From the NCBI GenBank assembly GCA_014879845.1, contig JACSRI010000119.1, positions 26,983-90,982 on the forward strand: a stretch of 64,000 nucleotides of DNA, written 5' to 3'. Origin of the DNA: Opitutaceae bacterium. GTDB taxonomy: Bacteria; Verrucomicrobiota; Verrucomicrobiia; Opitutales; Opitutaceae. Of the stretch, positions 1-8,986 are shown piece by piece. How positions within the stretch are numbered: the first letter of the stretch is position 1; the number at the start of each line of letters is the position of its first letter. The notes under the pieces are model-generated. The model worked only from the letters and a program-made list of their open reading frames with translations. It made no database searches and was not told the DNA's origin. The position numbers were made by a program, and so were the translations under genes.

Positions 1-1745
1 GCGTGCCAGGTCGCCTGCGCCTCGGCGCCGTGGAACCGCGCCTCGCGCGCGACGAATCGATAGACGGGCAACTCGTCGATCGTTTCGCCGGTCGGGTTCT
101 CGAAGATGAAGGCGTCGAAGTCGTTCACGAAGACGGCGAGGGACCCCGTGACGGCGCCGACGCGGCGACGTAGTTCCACGTCCACGCCCGTGCTCTTTTC
201 CTTACCAAGGTCGGCGTCGCCGATCTCGTAGGCCGCCGTGGCGGCGTGCGGGCCGTTCGCGAAGAGTTCCTGCGCCGTGGGCAGACGCTCGTTGCGCGTG
301 AGCGAGAAGGCCAGCGCCCACGCCTCGGAGAACGACCAGACTCCGCCGGCGGAGAGGCTGAGCGCATCCTTGTCGCGCGAGACGCCCGAGCCGTCGCGCA
401 CGTCGATGTCCTGCGACTCGAGTCGGGCGCCGAACTGCCAGCGCACGTCGGCGGTCGGCAGCTCCTCGAGGATGAAGAGCGCGCCGTTGCGCGTGCGGGT
501 GGGCGGCATGAACGCCTCCTCGCCCTCGGCCTCGAGCCGGATGTCGGAATACTGCGCGCCCACGGCGCCCTCGAAGACACCGACCGGCTGGTGCAGCAGC
601 TCGAGACGGCCCTCGCCGCCGCGCGAGTCGAAGCGCGTGCCGACCTCGTCGCCCTCGAGTTCGCGGTGGGTGTAGTCGGCGAGGCCGGCCGTGAATTTGG
701 CGCTGCGGAAGATGCCGAAGGGCGCGGTGCGTTCCGCGCGGAAATCCCAGCGGCGTTGCGCGAGGTCGATGCGCACGCCGTCGGACTCGTCCACGCCCGC
801 GGGCGCGTAGACGGCCAGCGCCGCCGGTGAGGCGCCCCCGCCTTCCTCCTCCTCCTCGTGATGATGGTGCTCGTGTCCAGGCACGCCATACAGCGTGTCG
901 AAGTGCGTGTGGGAGATGCCGGCCGATCCGGTTTCCCAGAACCACGTGCCGCCGACGGAGAGACTTGTGGTCTCGATTCCGCTGCCGGGCAGCGTGCCCG
1001 GGACGTGTTCTTCCTCTTCCGCGCCTTCGTCCTCGTCGTGGTGATGTTCAGCGAGTCCCGGGATGTCGATGTCGTCGCTGTCGCGCCAGAGGCCCGAGGC
1101 GTGCCAGGCGAAGGCACCCGAGCCTCCGGTGACCGAGCCGAGAGCGGTCCTGCCGTTGGCCCCGGTATCGTAGCGGCCTTCGAGCGTGCCCGAGAGCGGG
1201 ACGGTGGCCCGTGCCGCCGGGATGCGGTCGTCGACGACGTTGACCACGCCGCCGACCGCGGAGCTGCCGTAGAGGAGCGTCGACGGACCGCGCAGCACCT
1301 CGACGCGCTCGCTCAGCGCCGGCTCGAGGCTCACGGCGTGGTCGGGGCTCGTGGCCGAGACGTCGATCGTGCCGAGTCCGTCCGTGAGCACGCGGATGCG
1401 CTCGCCGCCGAGCCCGCGGATGATCGGCCGGCTCGCGCCCGGTCCGAAATAGGTGGATGAAACACCGGGCAGGCCGTCGAGCATCTCGCCGAGCGAGGGT
1501 TGGTCGCGATGGCGCAGGGCCTCGTCCGTGAGGACGGTGGCGGATTGGCTGAACTCGTCGGTGGATCGGGCCAACGGCGAGCTGACGATGTGGAGCTCAT
1601 CGAGCGTCACTTCGTCGGCGTGTTGTGGAGACCGGGCCGCGGCGGCCGGAGTCTGGGCGAGAGCCGCGGGTGCGGCACTGGCGAGGAGCCCGGCACCGCC
1701 GAGGACGAGCGGGCGCAGGCGAGACGTGATCGAAAAAGAGGACAT
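1..1745 (-). CDS. TonB-dependent outer-membrane receptor, His-rich (ZnuD-like), 3' end beyond window
   Basis: The gene reads leftward from ATG at 1743-1745 and stays open to base 1, so about 581 residues are visible and the C-terminal part of the barrel is missing. A signal peptide covers about residues 1-30 (AALAQTP cleavage region). A TonB-box-like stretch follows at 44-55 and a plug domain at about 60-172 (SLGEMLDGLPGVSS, RPIIRGLGGERIRVL, VEVLRGPSTLLYG), then the beta-barrel. Two inserts, at residues 234-248 and 291-304, are packed with His, Asp and Glu. Similar His-rich loops are known in ZnuD-type zinc receptors, so the cargo is probably a divalent metal; this is inference. It lies 140 bp downstream of a small His/Cys protein gene. 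That unit is preceded by a palindromic operator at 2301-2321. Siderophore or cobalamin uptake is a less likely alternative. Confidence 0.9.
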   Translation of the reverse strand, partial: MSSFSITSRLRPLVLGGAGLLASAAPAALAQTPAAAARSPQHADEVTLDELHIVSSPLARSTDEFSQSATVLTDEALRHRDQPSLGEMLDGLPGVSSTYFGPGASRPIIRGLGGERIRVLTDGLGTIDVSATSPDHAVSLEPALSERVEVLRGPSTLLYGSSAVGGVVNVVDDRIPAARATVPLSGTLEGRYDTGANGRTALGSVTGGSGAFAWHASGLWRDSDDIDIPGLAEHHHDEDEGAEEEEHVPGTLPGSGIETTSLSVGGTWFWETGSAGISHTHFDTLYGVPGHEHHHHEEEEEGGGASPAALAVYAPAGVDESDGVRIDLAQRRWDFRAERTAPFGIFRSAKFTAGLADYTHRELEGDEVGTRFDSRGGEGRLELLHQPVGVFEGAVGAQYSDIRLEAEGEEAFMPPTRTRNGALFILEELPTADVRWQFGARLESQDIDVRDGSGVSRDKDALSLSAGGVWSFSEAWALAFSLTRNERLPTAQELFANGPHAATAAYEIGDADLGKEKSTGVDVELRRRVGAVTGSLAVFVNDFDAFIFENPTGETIDELPVYRFVAREARFHGAEAQATWH

Positions 1746-1885
1746 GGCTGTGGCTGGCGTGACGTGTGCAGCCGCCGCGGGCGTACGCGCGCGGGCAGGC
1801 TGCGGGTGGACAAGGCGAGACAGACAACGCACTCGATGCGCCGCATGCGGGATGCGGACGCCGGTGCGGAGGCATCAGGGCGCGG

Positions 1886-2254
1886 TCACGACGCGCGCAC
1901 CGGCGGAGCCAGGGCCGGAGTCAGCCAGTAGTCCGGAGCCGACCAGACAAACGTCTTGGGGCTGAACGCGAGAAGAGAGGGAGCGCGCGTGCCGGGCGCG
2001 ATCTCGGGCGCCGATGCGGCAGTGTCGCAAAAGCCCGTCGCCGCGAGCGTGATCGCGCAGACGTGCTCGGGATGCGCCGCATCGCCGTGCACATGCTCGT
2101 GCGTCTCGGGGCTGCGCGCCGCCAGGCCGATCGCGAGCACCCCGAGCGCAGTCAGCAGGCCCGCCAGCACGCGCCAAGGCGCGAACGCGCGCGAGCGACG
2201 CGCGAGTCGGGCGGTGGTGCGATGGGACGACATGGCGGGAGGGAGGAAGCGCAT
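1886..2254 (-). CDS. small membrane/secreted His- and Cys-containing protein, unknown function
   Basis: This is a 122-aa protein from ATG 2254; an internal ATG at 2233 is also possible and neither has a clear ribosome site. A basic N-terminus is followed by one hydrophobic segment (about 28-47). After it comes a segment with several His and two Cys (THEHVHGDAAHPEHVC, then TGFCD), and the rest is featureless. The arrangement suggests an anchored or secreted protein that binds metal in the periplasm. It is the first gene after the palindrome at 2301-2321 and lies just upstream of the His-rich TonB receptor in the same orientation, so the two are probably cotranscribed. I do not recognise a named family with certainty. 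A role in metal capture or sensing for the receptor is inference from context. Confidence 0.65.
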   Translation of the reverse strand: MRFLPPAMSSHRTTARLARRSRAFAPWRVLAGLLTALGVLAIGLAARSPETHEHVHGDAAHPEHVCAITLAATGFCDTAASAPEIAPGTRAPSLLAFSPKTFVWSAPDYWLTPALAPPVRAS

Positions 2255-2292
2255 CCTACCGAAGTCGTCAACCGGTGACCGCGCGGCCGCGA

Positions 2293-2329
2293 CCGATCGA
2301 TTGTCATCTATTGGATGACAATCGATCGG
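2293..2329. promoter_or_regulatory. palindromic operator (site 1) upstream of the TonB receptor operon
   Basis: Two 16-bp arms, 2293-2308 and 2314-2329, are perfect inverted repeats separated by TATTG. The inner core, 2301-2321, has half-sites TTGTCATC and GATGACAA. The core matches 20 of 21 bases of a site upstream of dmeF (9033-9053), including the asymmetric centre. It lies 47 bp upstream of the small His/Cys protein start. A terminator for the converging 3' end of apt is possible, but no T-run follows on either strand. A metalloregulator binding site is the preferred reading. Confidence 0.7.
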
Positions 2330-2338
2330 CGGGTGTGG

Positions 2339-2890
2339 CTACTCGCTTTCGATGAACTCGCAGAGCGCGTGCACGGGCGCGCCGGTCTCGCGCAGGCGTC
2401 GCGAGCCACCCAGCTCGGGCAAGTCGATCACGGCGGCGATGGCGGCGATCTCGCCGCCGAGGCCGCGAAACAGCTTCACCGCCGCGAGGAGTGTGCCGCC
2501 CGTGGCGATCAAGTCGTCGACGAGCAGCACGCGCTGGCCGGGGGCGCAGGCGTCGGCATGCACCTCGATCGTCGCGGAGCCGTATTCGAGTTCGTAGTCC
2601 GCGGAGACGGTGATGTGCGGGAGTTTGCCCTTCTTGCGCACCATCGAGAACGGCAGGCCGAGGCGGTAGGCAAGAGCACCGCCAAGGATGAAACCGCGCG
2701 CATCGACCGCTGCCACGAGGTCGACGCGGTATCCAGCGGTCAACTCCGCGAGCCCGTCGACGACGAGGCGCAGGCCGTCGCGGTCCTGAAAGAGTGTCGC
2801 GACATCGCGGAAGTTGACCCCGGGCTTGGGCCAGCCGCGCACGGTGCGGATGCGGCGCTTGATTTCGGCGGAGAGAGTGGGGTCGATCAC
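2339..2890 (-). CDS. apt: adenine phosphoribosyltransferase
   Basis: This 183-aa cytosolic enzyme makes AMP from adenine and PRPP in purine salvage. The chosen start is GTG at 2888-2890 (VIDPTLSAEIKRRIR), because the protein then begins where Apt proteins normally do and no ATG lies close by. The diagnostic PRPP-binding signature VLLVDDLIATGGTL is intact. The upstream parts are also typical: WPKPGVNFRDVATLF, then DARGFILGGALAYRLGLPF with the flexible-loop RKKGKLP. Length and domain order match the family. It is preceded by mogA on the same strand with a 95-bp gap, so cotranscription is possible. The stop lies 10 bp from the operator palindrome. Confidence 0.95.
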   Translation of the reverse strand: MIDPTLSAEIKRRIRTVRGWPKPGVNFRDVATLFQDRDGLRLVVDGLAELTAGYRVDLVAAVDARGFILGGALAYRLGLPFSMVRKKGKLPHITVSADYELEYGSATIEVHADACAPGQRVLLVDDLIATGGTLLAAVKLFRGLGGEIAAIAAVIDLPELGGSRRLRETGAPVHALCEFIESE

Positions 2891-2985
2891 CGGGGGAGTC
2901 GAACGTGTCGGGCGCGGAGGCGCAAGGCTGGGAGGCGGAGGGCGATTCTGGAGTACGGTGCCGAGGCACCGCGCCCCAGAGCCGG

Positions 2986-3519
<534 letters not shown>

Positions 3520-3632
3520 TAAGGTGATCTACGGAAGCAAGTTACAGGTTGTCACGCAAATGCGCTTTCGCGGCCTCTGCACGGTTGCGCGGCGCGGTTG
3601 AATGGGCCAACTTGCCGGCCGTTGCAGCACGT

Positions 3633-4076
3633 ATGGACGAACACGACTTCGGCGATGTGATTCACCTGATCCGGAAGGAAGACCCGCGCTATGAGCGCCG
3701 CGCCTACTTTTTCCTTCGGGACGCGCTGGACCATACCGTCTCGACGATCCGCAAGGCCGAGGCCAAGTCCGGCAAGAAGCGCGAGTCCAACCACGTGACC
3801 GGCCAGGAGCTGCTCGAAGGCATCCGCGACTACGCGCTCGCCCAGTACGGACCGATGGCCCACCTCGTCCTGTCGAGCTGGGGCATCACACGCTGCGGTG
3901 ATTTTGGCGAGATGGTCTACCAGCTGATCGAGCACGGTGTGTTTTCCAAGACCGAGAGCGACCGCAAGGAGGACTTCGCGGAGATCTTCGAGTTTGAGGA
4001 GACCTTCGTGAAGCCCTTCCAGCCGAAGAGACGCCGCCTGCCCGCGCCGCCGCTGGCGAGCAGCGAGGTGCCCTGA
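3633..4076 (+). CDS. conserved protein restricted to Verrucomicrobia/Planctomycetes (Minf_1886 type)
   Basis: The protein has 147 residues from ATG 3633 (MDEHDFGDVIHLIRK). An upstream in-frame start at 3549 would add low-complexity sequence and is not favoured. It resembles the short family named after Minf_1886 and described as Verrucomicrobia/Planctomycetes-restricted. Recognisable parts are EDPRYERRAYFFLRDALDHT, HVTGQELLEGIRDYAL and SWGITRCGDFGEMVYQLIE. There is no signal peptide or membrane segment; it is a charged, probably cytosolic, helical protein of unknown function. Its presence is the best single clue to the phylum. It is codirectional with the M16 protease, from which a REP-like hairpin separates it. 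Confidence 0.85.
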   Translation: MDEHDFGDVIHLIRKEDPRYERRAYFFLRDALDHTVSTIRKAEAKSGKKRESNHVTGQELLEGIRDYALAQYGPMAHLVLSSWGITRCGDFGEMVYQLIEHGVFSKTESDRKEDFAEIFEFEETFVKPFQPKRRRLPAPPLASSEVP

Positions 4077-4093
4077 GCGCCGCGACTCTCCGC

Positions 4094-4171
4094 ATGTAGG
4101 AGCCTGCTCGCACGCGATCTCTGGCGTGTGGGGTCCTGCGTTAAGGATCGCCTGCAAGCAGGCTCCTACAT
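4094..4171. repeat. REP-like inverted repeat pair (BIME-like)
   Basis: Two 26-bp arms, 4094-4119 and 4146-4171, are inverted copies with 24 of 26 matching positions. Each arm starts with TGTAGGAGCCTGCT and contains its own short hairpin (GCCTGC...GCAGGC in the right arm). The general form, TGTAGGAGC followed by a GC-rich mini-hairpin ending in GCGATC, resembles REP elements mobilised by RAYT/TnpA-REP transposases. No transposase is in the window. It lies between the gene at 3633-4076 and the M16 protease gene. Confidence 0.75.
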
Positions 4172-4187
4172 CCAATCCCGCCACTTC

Positions 4188-6767
4188 ATGCCCACCCGTG
4201 CCCCGTCCAATGCCCGCGCCGCGCGTCTCGTCGAGCCGCTCCTGCGCGAGCCGGTTGACCGCTTCGTCCTGTCCAACGGCCTCACCGTCCTGATCCGTCC
4301 CGACCACAGCGCGCAAGTCGCGTCGGTCCAGGTCTGGATCAAGAGTGGCAGCATCCACGAGGCGCCGCGCCTCGGCTCGGGTGTCTCGCACTACCTCGAG
4401 CACATGCTCTTCAAGGGCACGGAAAAGCGCGCCGGCCGCGACATCTCCGCCGTCGTGCAGGCGCACGGCGGCTACATCAACGCCTACACGTCCTTCGACC
4501 GCACGGTCTACTACATCGACCTGCCCTCCGAGCACACCGAGGTCGCGCTCGATGTGCTGGGCGACGCGGTCTTCCACTCGCAGCTCCCGGCCGCCGAGGT
4601 GACGAAGGAGCGCGACGTGATCCTGCGCGAGATCGACATGGGGCTGGACGACCCCGACTACCGGGTGTCGCAGGCGCTGATGGAGACGGCGTTCCGCGAG
4701 CATCCCTACCGTCATCCGGTGATCGGCCATCGTGAGGTCTTCGCCGCGCTCACGCGCGACGACCTGGTGGATTACTACCGCACGCGCTACGTGCCCAACA
4801 ACGCCGTGCTCGTCATCGCCGGTGCGGTCGACCCCGTGGCGCTGCGGTCCGTGATTGAGAAACACTTCGGGTCCGTTCCGCGCGCCCGTCTCGCTCCCGT
4901 GCTCGTGCCGGACGAGCCCGGCCAGCTCGCCGGCCGCCGCATCGACCTCGCCGACGACGTGCAGGTCTTTCGCGCCGCGCTCGGCTACCAGGTGCCCGGT
5001 CTCGCCCATCCGGATACGCCGGCGCTCGACATCCTCTCGCTCATCCTCGGCCACGGCGACAGCTCGATCCTCTGGCAGACCCTGCGCGAGAAACGCAAGC
5101 TCGTGCACCACGTCGACGCGAGCAACTGGAACCCCGGCTCCAAGGGCCTCTTCTTTCTCACGCTCATCGGCGACCCCGACAAGGGCGCCCCGGCCCTGGC
5201 CGCGCTGCACGAGGAGATCGAGCGCGCCTGCGCACGCGGCTTCACCGAGGCGCAGCTGCGCAAGGCCGTGCGCCAGGCTCTCGTCGCCGAGATCAACGTC
5301 CGCCGCTCCATGTCCGGCCAGGCCTCGCGCCTCGGCATCGCCGAGGTGGTCGTGGGCGACCTCGACTATCCCGCGACCTACCTCCAGCGCCTCGCCAGTC
5401 TCACGCCCGCGACGCTCAACCGTGTGGCCCGCCAGTATCTCGTTCCCGCCAACCTCTCGACCAGCACGCTCGTGCCGAAAAACGGCGCCAGCGCCGCATC
5501 GATCGCCGCGCGCGCCGCGGCGGCGAAGAGCGACCCGGACTTCGACGCAGTGACGCTGCCCGGCGGCGCACGCGTGCTGTTCCGCGAGAATGCGCGTCTG
5601 CCGCAGGTGCACCTGCGTGTGGTCTGGCAGGGCGGCCCGGCCTTCGAGCCGGCGGATCGCCGCGGCGCCACGGCGCTGCTCTCCACCCTGCTCACGCTCG
5701 ACACGAAGAAGCGCTCGTCCGCCGCGGTCGCGCTGGCGATCGAGGAGGTCGGCGGCTCGTTCAACGACTTTTCCGGCAACAACAGCTTCGGCTTCTCGCT
5801 CGAGGTCCTTCCCGACGACCTCGACCTCGCGCTCGATCTCTTCGAGCAGGCCATGGTGTATCCGGCCTTCAAGGCCACGACGGTCGCGCGCGAACGCGAG
5901 GCCCAGGCGGCCGAGATCGCGGAGGAGAACGACGACATCGTCACCGCCGCGCGCCGGCAGCTGCGCGAGAAATTCTTCGGCGCGCATCCGCTCGCCGCGG
6001 AGAGCGCGGGCACGGTCGAAAGCGTCGCGCGCCTCGACGTCGCGACGCTGAAGGCGCTGCATCGCCAACTCGTCGTGGCGGGCAACACGGTGATCGCGGT
6101 CTCCGGCGATTTCCGCCGGGCCGCTCTGCTGCCGAAGCTGAAACGCATCCTCGCCAAGTTGCCGAGGGGCGGCACGCCGGAGGTCGACACACGTTTTTCC
6201 GGCCCGGCCAGGACCGGCGAGGTGCTTGCGCCGATGGACCGCCAGCAGGTCGTGGTGATGGAGGCCTACACCGGCACCGGCCTGCTCGATCCGGACTTCT
6301 ACGTGGGCGAGGTGACCGACGAGCTTTTCAGCGGCATGTCGAGCAACCTCTTCGAGCGCGTGCGCGAGGAAAAGAGCCTCGCGTACTTCGTGCGCTCGGC
6401 GCGCATCATCGGTCTCCAGACCGGCATGTTCTTCTTCATGGCCGGCACGAGCACCCAGGGCTATCCGCAGGTCGTGAAGGAGTTTGCGGCTGAGATCAAA
6501 CGCGTCGCGGCCGGCAGATTCCTCGACGGCGAGCTCGAGCGCTGCCGTACACGCCTGAAGGCCGCCCGCCGCATGAGCATGCAGAGCAACGCCTCGTGCG
6601 CCGCTCAGGCCGCGCTCAATGCGCTCTACGGCCTGCCCGTGAACGACTGGCGCAACTACGACGCGCACATCGACGCCGTCACCGCCGCCGACGTGGCGCA
6701 CTTTGCCAAGACGCGTTTCGTCGCGTCGCAGCAGGTGCGCCTGCTCGCGGGCGCGTTGAAAGGGTGA
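4188..6767 (+). CDS. M16-family zinc metalloprotease, two-domain (pitrilysin/insulinase-like)
   Basis: An 859-aa protein from ATG 4188 (MPTRAPSNARAARL). Two M16 repeats are fused. The N-terminal half carries the inverted zinc motif H68-YL-E71-H72 in SHYLEHMLFKGT, and a downstream EREVDMG-like glutamate segment (VILREIDMGLDD) supplies the third ligand. The C-terminal half (from about residue 455) has the same fold but no HxxEH, as expected for the inactive substrate-clamping half. No clear signal peptide is visible, so periplasmic or cytosolic location is open. Family members degrade peptides or process secreted proteins. It stands alone transcriptionally between the REP pair and a converging gene. 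Confidence 0.93.
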   Translation: MPTRAPSNARAARLVEPLLREPVDRFVLSNGLTVLIRPDHSAQVASVQVWIKSGSIHEAPRLGSGVSHYLEHMLFKGTEKRAGRDISAVVQAHGGYINAYTSFDRTVYYIDLPSEHTEVALDVLGDAVFHSQLPAAEVTKERDVILREIDMGLDDPDYRVSQALMETAFREHPYRHPVIGHREVFAALTRDDLVDYYRTRYVPNNAVLVIAGAVDPVALRSVIEKHFGSVPRARLAPVLVPDEPGQLAGRRIDLADDVQVFRAALGYQVPGLAHPDTPALDILSLILGHGDSSILWQTLREKRKLVHHVDASNWNPGSKGLFFLTLIGDPDKGAPALAALHEEIERACARGFTEAQLRKAVRQALVAEINVRRSMSGQASRLGIAEVVVGDLDYPATYLQRLASLTPATLNRVARQYLVPANLSTSTLVPKNGASAASIAARAAAAKSDPDFDAVTLPGGARVLFRENARLPQVHLRVVWQGGPAFEPADRRGATALLSTLLTLDTKKRSSAAVALAIEEVGGSFNDFSGNNSFGFSLEVLPDDLDLALDLFEQAMVYPAFKATTVAREREAQAAEIAEENDDIVTAARRQLREKFFGAHPLAAESAGTVESVARLDVATLKALHRQLVVAGNTVIAVSGDFRRAALLPKLKRILAKLPRGGTPEVDTRFSGPARTGEVLAPMDRQQVVVMEAYTGTGLLDPDFYVGEVTDELFSGMSSNLFERVREEKSLAYFVRSARIIGLQTGMFFFMAGTSTQGYPQVVKEFAAEIKRVAAGRFLDGELERCRTRLKAARRMSMQSNASCAAQAALNALYGLPVNDWRNYDAHIDAVTAADVAHFAKTRFVASQQVRLLAGALKG

Positions 6768-6805
6768 CGCTCATCGAGCACGCGCCCTCGGGTGCTGGCC
6801 TCGCC

Positions 6806-7315
6806 CTACCTCCCAACGCCCTCGATCGTCTCGCAACCTGGCCCGCTCAGCCGCCACGCCTTGCCGAAGCCGAGCACGAGCGACCCGCTCTCGGGTACGA
6901 GACGCAGAAGCTGAAAATCCTTCAGGTCGCGCAGCATCGTCACCACCGCGCCATGACGCGCCTGCAGGGCGTCGAGCCCGCTCTTCCACGCGGCCGAGTC
7001 GCGCACGACCGGCTCGACGCGGCACGCGTACGTCACGCGGCGCCGGCCAAAGATCTGGCCCGCGGCGGACTCGTCCTCGATCAGCATGACCGAGACGCGC
7101 CGCCGCTGCAGAAGGTTGGCCGTGTGGCGGGCGAGCCCGCTCACCAGGATGAGCAGCGCGCCGTCGTGTCCGCCCGCGTCGACGAACGGCGCGTAGCTCG
7201 CATCCGGCACGCCGTCGGCATCGGCGGTGGCGAGCATGGCCGTGCGACACAGGCGCCGCAGTTCGCGCAGGAGGTCGAGCGGATCGGTCGGGACGGACGG
7301 GGCGGGCGAGGTCAT
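6806..7315 (-). CDS. HugZ/pyridoxamine-phosphate-oxidase-like flavin or heme-binding protein
   Basis: A 169-aa protein from ATG 7315 (MTSPAPSVPTDPLD). The split-barrel flavin-binding fold is indicated by LRRLCRTAMLATADADGVPDASYAPFVDAGG followed by a DGALLILVSGLARHTANLLQRRRVSVMLIED block. This is the usual pattern of HugZ-type PNPOx-related proteins, where the RHT...L region starts the heme/flavin pocket. Some relatives degrade heme, others are reductases, so the substrate is not settled. The C-terminal extension typical of full-length HugZ (about 250 aa) is short here. It is next to dps on the same strand, 82 bp away, which would fit iron or oxidative-stress biology (inference). Confidence 0.75.
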   Translation of the reverse strand: MTSPAPSVPTDPLDLLRELRRLCRTAMLATADADGVPDASYAPFVDAGGHDGALLILVSGLARHTANLLQRRRVSVMLIEDESAAGQIFGRRRVTYACRVEPVVRDSAAWKSGLDALQARHGAVVTMLRDLKDFQLLRLVPESGSLVLGFGKAWRLSGPGCETIEGVGR

Positions 7316-7396
7316 CGTCCGCCAGCTCACGCGCGCCCGCGGCCGAGCGCGAGCCGGTAGCGCGGACTTCCAGTCGGCAGATCGGAGGAGCCGGTG

Positions 7397-7891
7397 CTAC
7401 TTCAGGAAGCTGCGCAGCATCCAGATCGTCTTCTCGTGCCACTGGATGCGCCCGATCGCGATGTCCTGCGTCTCGGCATCGTTGGCGGCGCCGGAGGCAT
7501 CGCGCAGCGCGGCGGCGTCGGCCACGACCTTCTCGTGGGCCACCACGAGCGCGGCAACAAAGTCGCGCGCGGTCGTCGCCTCGGTCAGCTCCTCAAAGCC
7601 GGCCCGGCGCGAGAATTGGCTCAAGCCGCCGATCGTGTAGGCGTTCAGGGCGCGCACGCGCTCGGCGATCTCGTCGACGGCGGTGAACAGGTTTTCGTAG
7701 TGCGCCTGAAAGGCCTCGTGGAGCGAGAAGAAGTCGGGTCCCTCGACATTCCAGTGCGCGAAGTGGGTGTTGACCATGAGCGCGTAGGACGAGGCGAGGA
7801 GCTGGTTGAGGTAAGCGACGACGTTCGAGGGGGCGGTCGCGGCGGTGCGTGGAGTGGATTTCTTCTTCATGGTTTTCGTGGAAGATTCCAT
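7397..7891 (-). CDS. dps: Dps-family ferritin-like DNA-protection protein
   Basis: 164 aa from ATG 7891; an alternative ATG at 7870 would give 157 aa (MKKKSTPR). The ferroxidase-centre signature is clear: NTHFAHWNVEGPDFFSLHEAF, followed by YENLFTAVDEIAERVRALN (the conserved D and E ligands). The Lys/Arg-rich N-terminal tail could bind DNA as in E. coli Dps. The protein should form a 12-subunit shell that oxidises and stores iron and protects DNA from peroxide. It is 85 bp downstream of dmeF in the same direction, so it may be cotranscribed with the metal exporter or have its own promoter in that gap. Confidence 0.94.
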   Translation of the reverse strand: MESSTKTMKKKSTPRTAATAPSNVVAYLNQLLASSYALMVNTHFAHWNVEGPDFFSLHEAFQAHYENLFTAVDEIAERVRALNAYTIGGLSQFSRRAGFEELTEATTARDFVAALVVAHEKVVADAAALRDASGAANDAETQDIAIGRIQWHEKTIWMLRSFLK

Positions 7892-7976
7892 GGTACCTGA
7901 AATCGTGCCGGGCGCAGCACCCGTGCGGGGTTTGGTTGCGCAGGCCTTGGCTTTCTCGAAGCGTCCGCGGTCGCCT

Positions 7977-8915
7977 TCAACCGGCGCAGCGGTTGACCTC
8001 GATATTGAAATGCACGAGCTCCTCGTGGATACGCAGGCGCTCCTTGTACTCCTCGGGCGTGCGATGGGCGTGGGCCACGACGGTGACGATGACCGCGAAC
8101 TGATCCAAACCGACGCGGTGCACATGCAGGTCGGCGATCCGTGAGTCGCCATCGCTCTCGATCGCCTCGCGGATCTCCTCGACCACCGGCACATCCATCT
8201 CGCGGTCGAGCAGCACGCGCGCGGTCTCGCGCATCAGCCCGATCGCCCACTTGGAGATCACGAGTGCGCCGACGATGCCGACGACGGCGTCGAGCCAGGC
8301 CCAGCCCATGTATTTGCCTCCGAGCAGGGCCGCGATGGCGAAGACCGAGGTGAGCGCATCCGCCAAGACGTGCATGTAGGCGGCGTGGAGATTGAGGTCG
8401 CGGCCGTGGCCGTGCCCGTGCCCATGGCCGTGCCCGTGGGAACTCGCGCCCGACTCCGCCACGGAGCCACCGAGCATCCATGCGCCGAAGAGGTTGAAAA
8501 CCAACCCGACCACCGCGACGAGCATGGCTTGGTCGAATGCGATCGCCTGCGGGTGTCGCAGCCGATCGACCGACTCCCAGATCATCGCGAGCGCGACCAC
8601 GCCGAGCAGGATCGCGCTGGAAAACCCGCCGAGCGCGCCAACCTTGCCCGGGCCGAACGAGAACCGCTCATCCCGCGCGTGCCGCCGCGCGTAGATGTAG
8701 GCGAGCAGCGTGATGCCAAATGCCGCGGCATGCGTGCCCATGTGCCAGCCGTCAGCCAGCAGTGCCATCGAGCCGAAAACCAGGCCCGCCACGATCTCCA
8801 CGGCCATGACCACGACCGTGAGCGCGAGCACGATCAACGTGCGCCGCTCGCCCGAGGCGTGGCCGTGCCGGAACTCGTGGCTCTGCTGCCAGCGATGCAG
8901 ACAATCGTGGTGCAT
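7977..8915 (-). CDS. dmeF: cation diffusion facilitator, DmeF-type (Co/Ni/Zn efflux)
   Basis: 312 aa, started at ATG 8915 (MHHDCLHRWQQSHEF). This N-terminus closely resembles that of DmeF proteins, so the longer in-frame extension to 8993 is not used. Six transmembrane helices are predicted by eye. The transport-site motifs are D55-GWH58 in the second helix (LLADGWHMGTHA) and H182-VLAD186 in the fifth. A cytoplasmic loop at about 160-171 is a pure Gly-His repeat (HGHGHGHG), typical of metal delivery to the pore. A C-terminal ferredoxin-like dimer domain follows (from about 230). It expels divalent cations, probably cobalt or nickel, using the proton gradient. Two palindromic operators lie 72 and 118 bp upstream. 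Confidence 0.93.
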   Translation of the reverse strand: MHHDCLHRWQQSHEFRHGHASGERRTLIVLALTVVVMAVEIVAGLVFGSMALLADGWHMGTHAAAFGITLLAYIYARRHARDERFSFGPGKVGALGGFSSAILLGVVALAMIWESVDRLRHPQAIAFDQAMLVAVVGLVFNLFGAWMLGGSVAESGASSHGHGHGHGHGHGRDLNLHAAYMHVLADALTSVFAIAALLGGKYMGWAWLDAVVGIVGALVISKWAIGLMRETARVLLDREMDVPVVEEIREAIESDGDSRIADLHVHRVGLDQFAVIVTVVAHAHRTPEEYKERLRIHEELVHFNIEVNRCAG

Positions 8916-8986
8916 GGTCGCGCAGCGTACGGGTGCGCGACCGTTTGTCAGGCGGAAGTGCGGCCGTACCGCCCGCGGCCGACGCA

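Noticed and set aside
246..830. Long open frames on the plus strand across the TonB receptor
   Set aside because: They are Ala/Arg-rich shadows of the GC-rich minus-strand receptor, which has the clear domain signatures.
2956..2971. Terminator between mogA and apt (CGGTGCC-GA-GGCACCG)
   Set aside because: A 7-bp stem with a 2-base loop is sterically poor and has no T-run.
3552..6701. A 1049-codon minus-strand open frame opposite the M16 protease
   Set aside because: The plus-strand frame carries HxxEH and the M16 fold; the opposite frame is compositionally biased without motifs and runs through two real genes.
7330..7396. Second REP-like element after dps
   Set aside because: The words TAGCGCGGAC and GTGCTAC look repeat-like but do not pair into a stable inverted repeat or match the 4094-4171 element.
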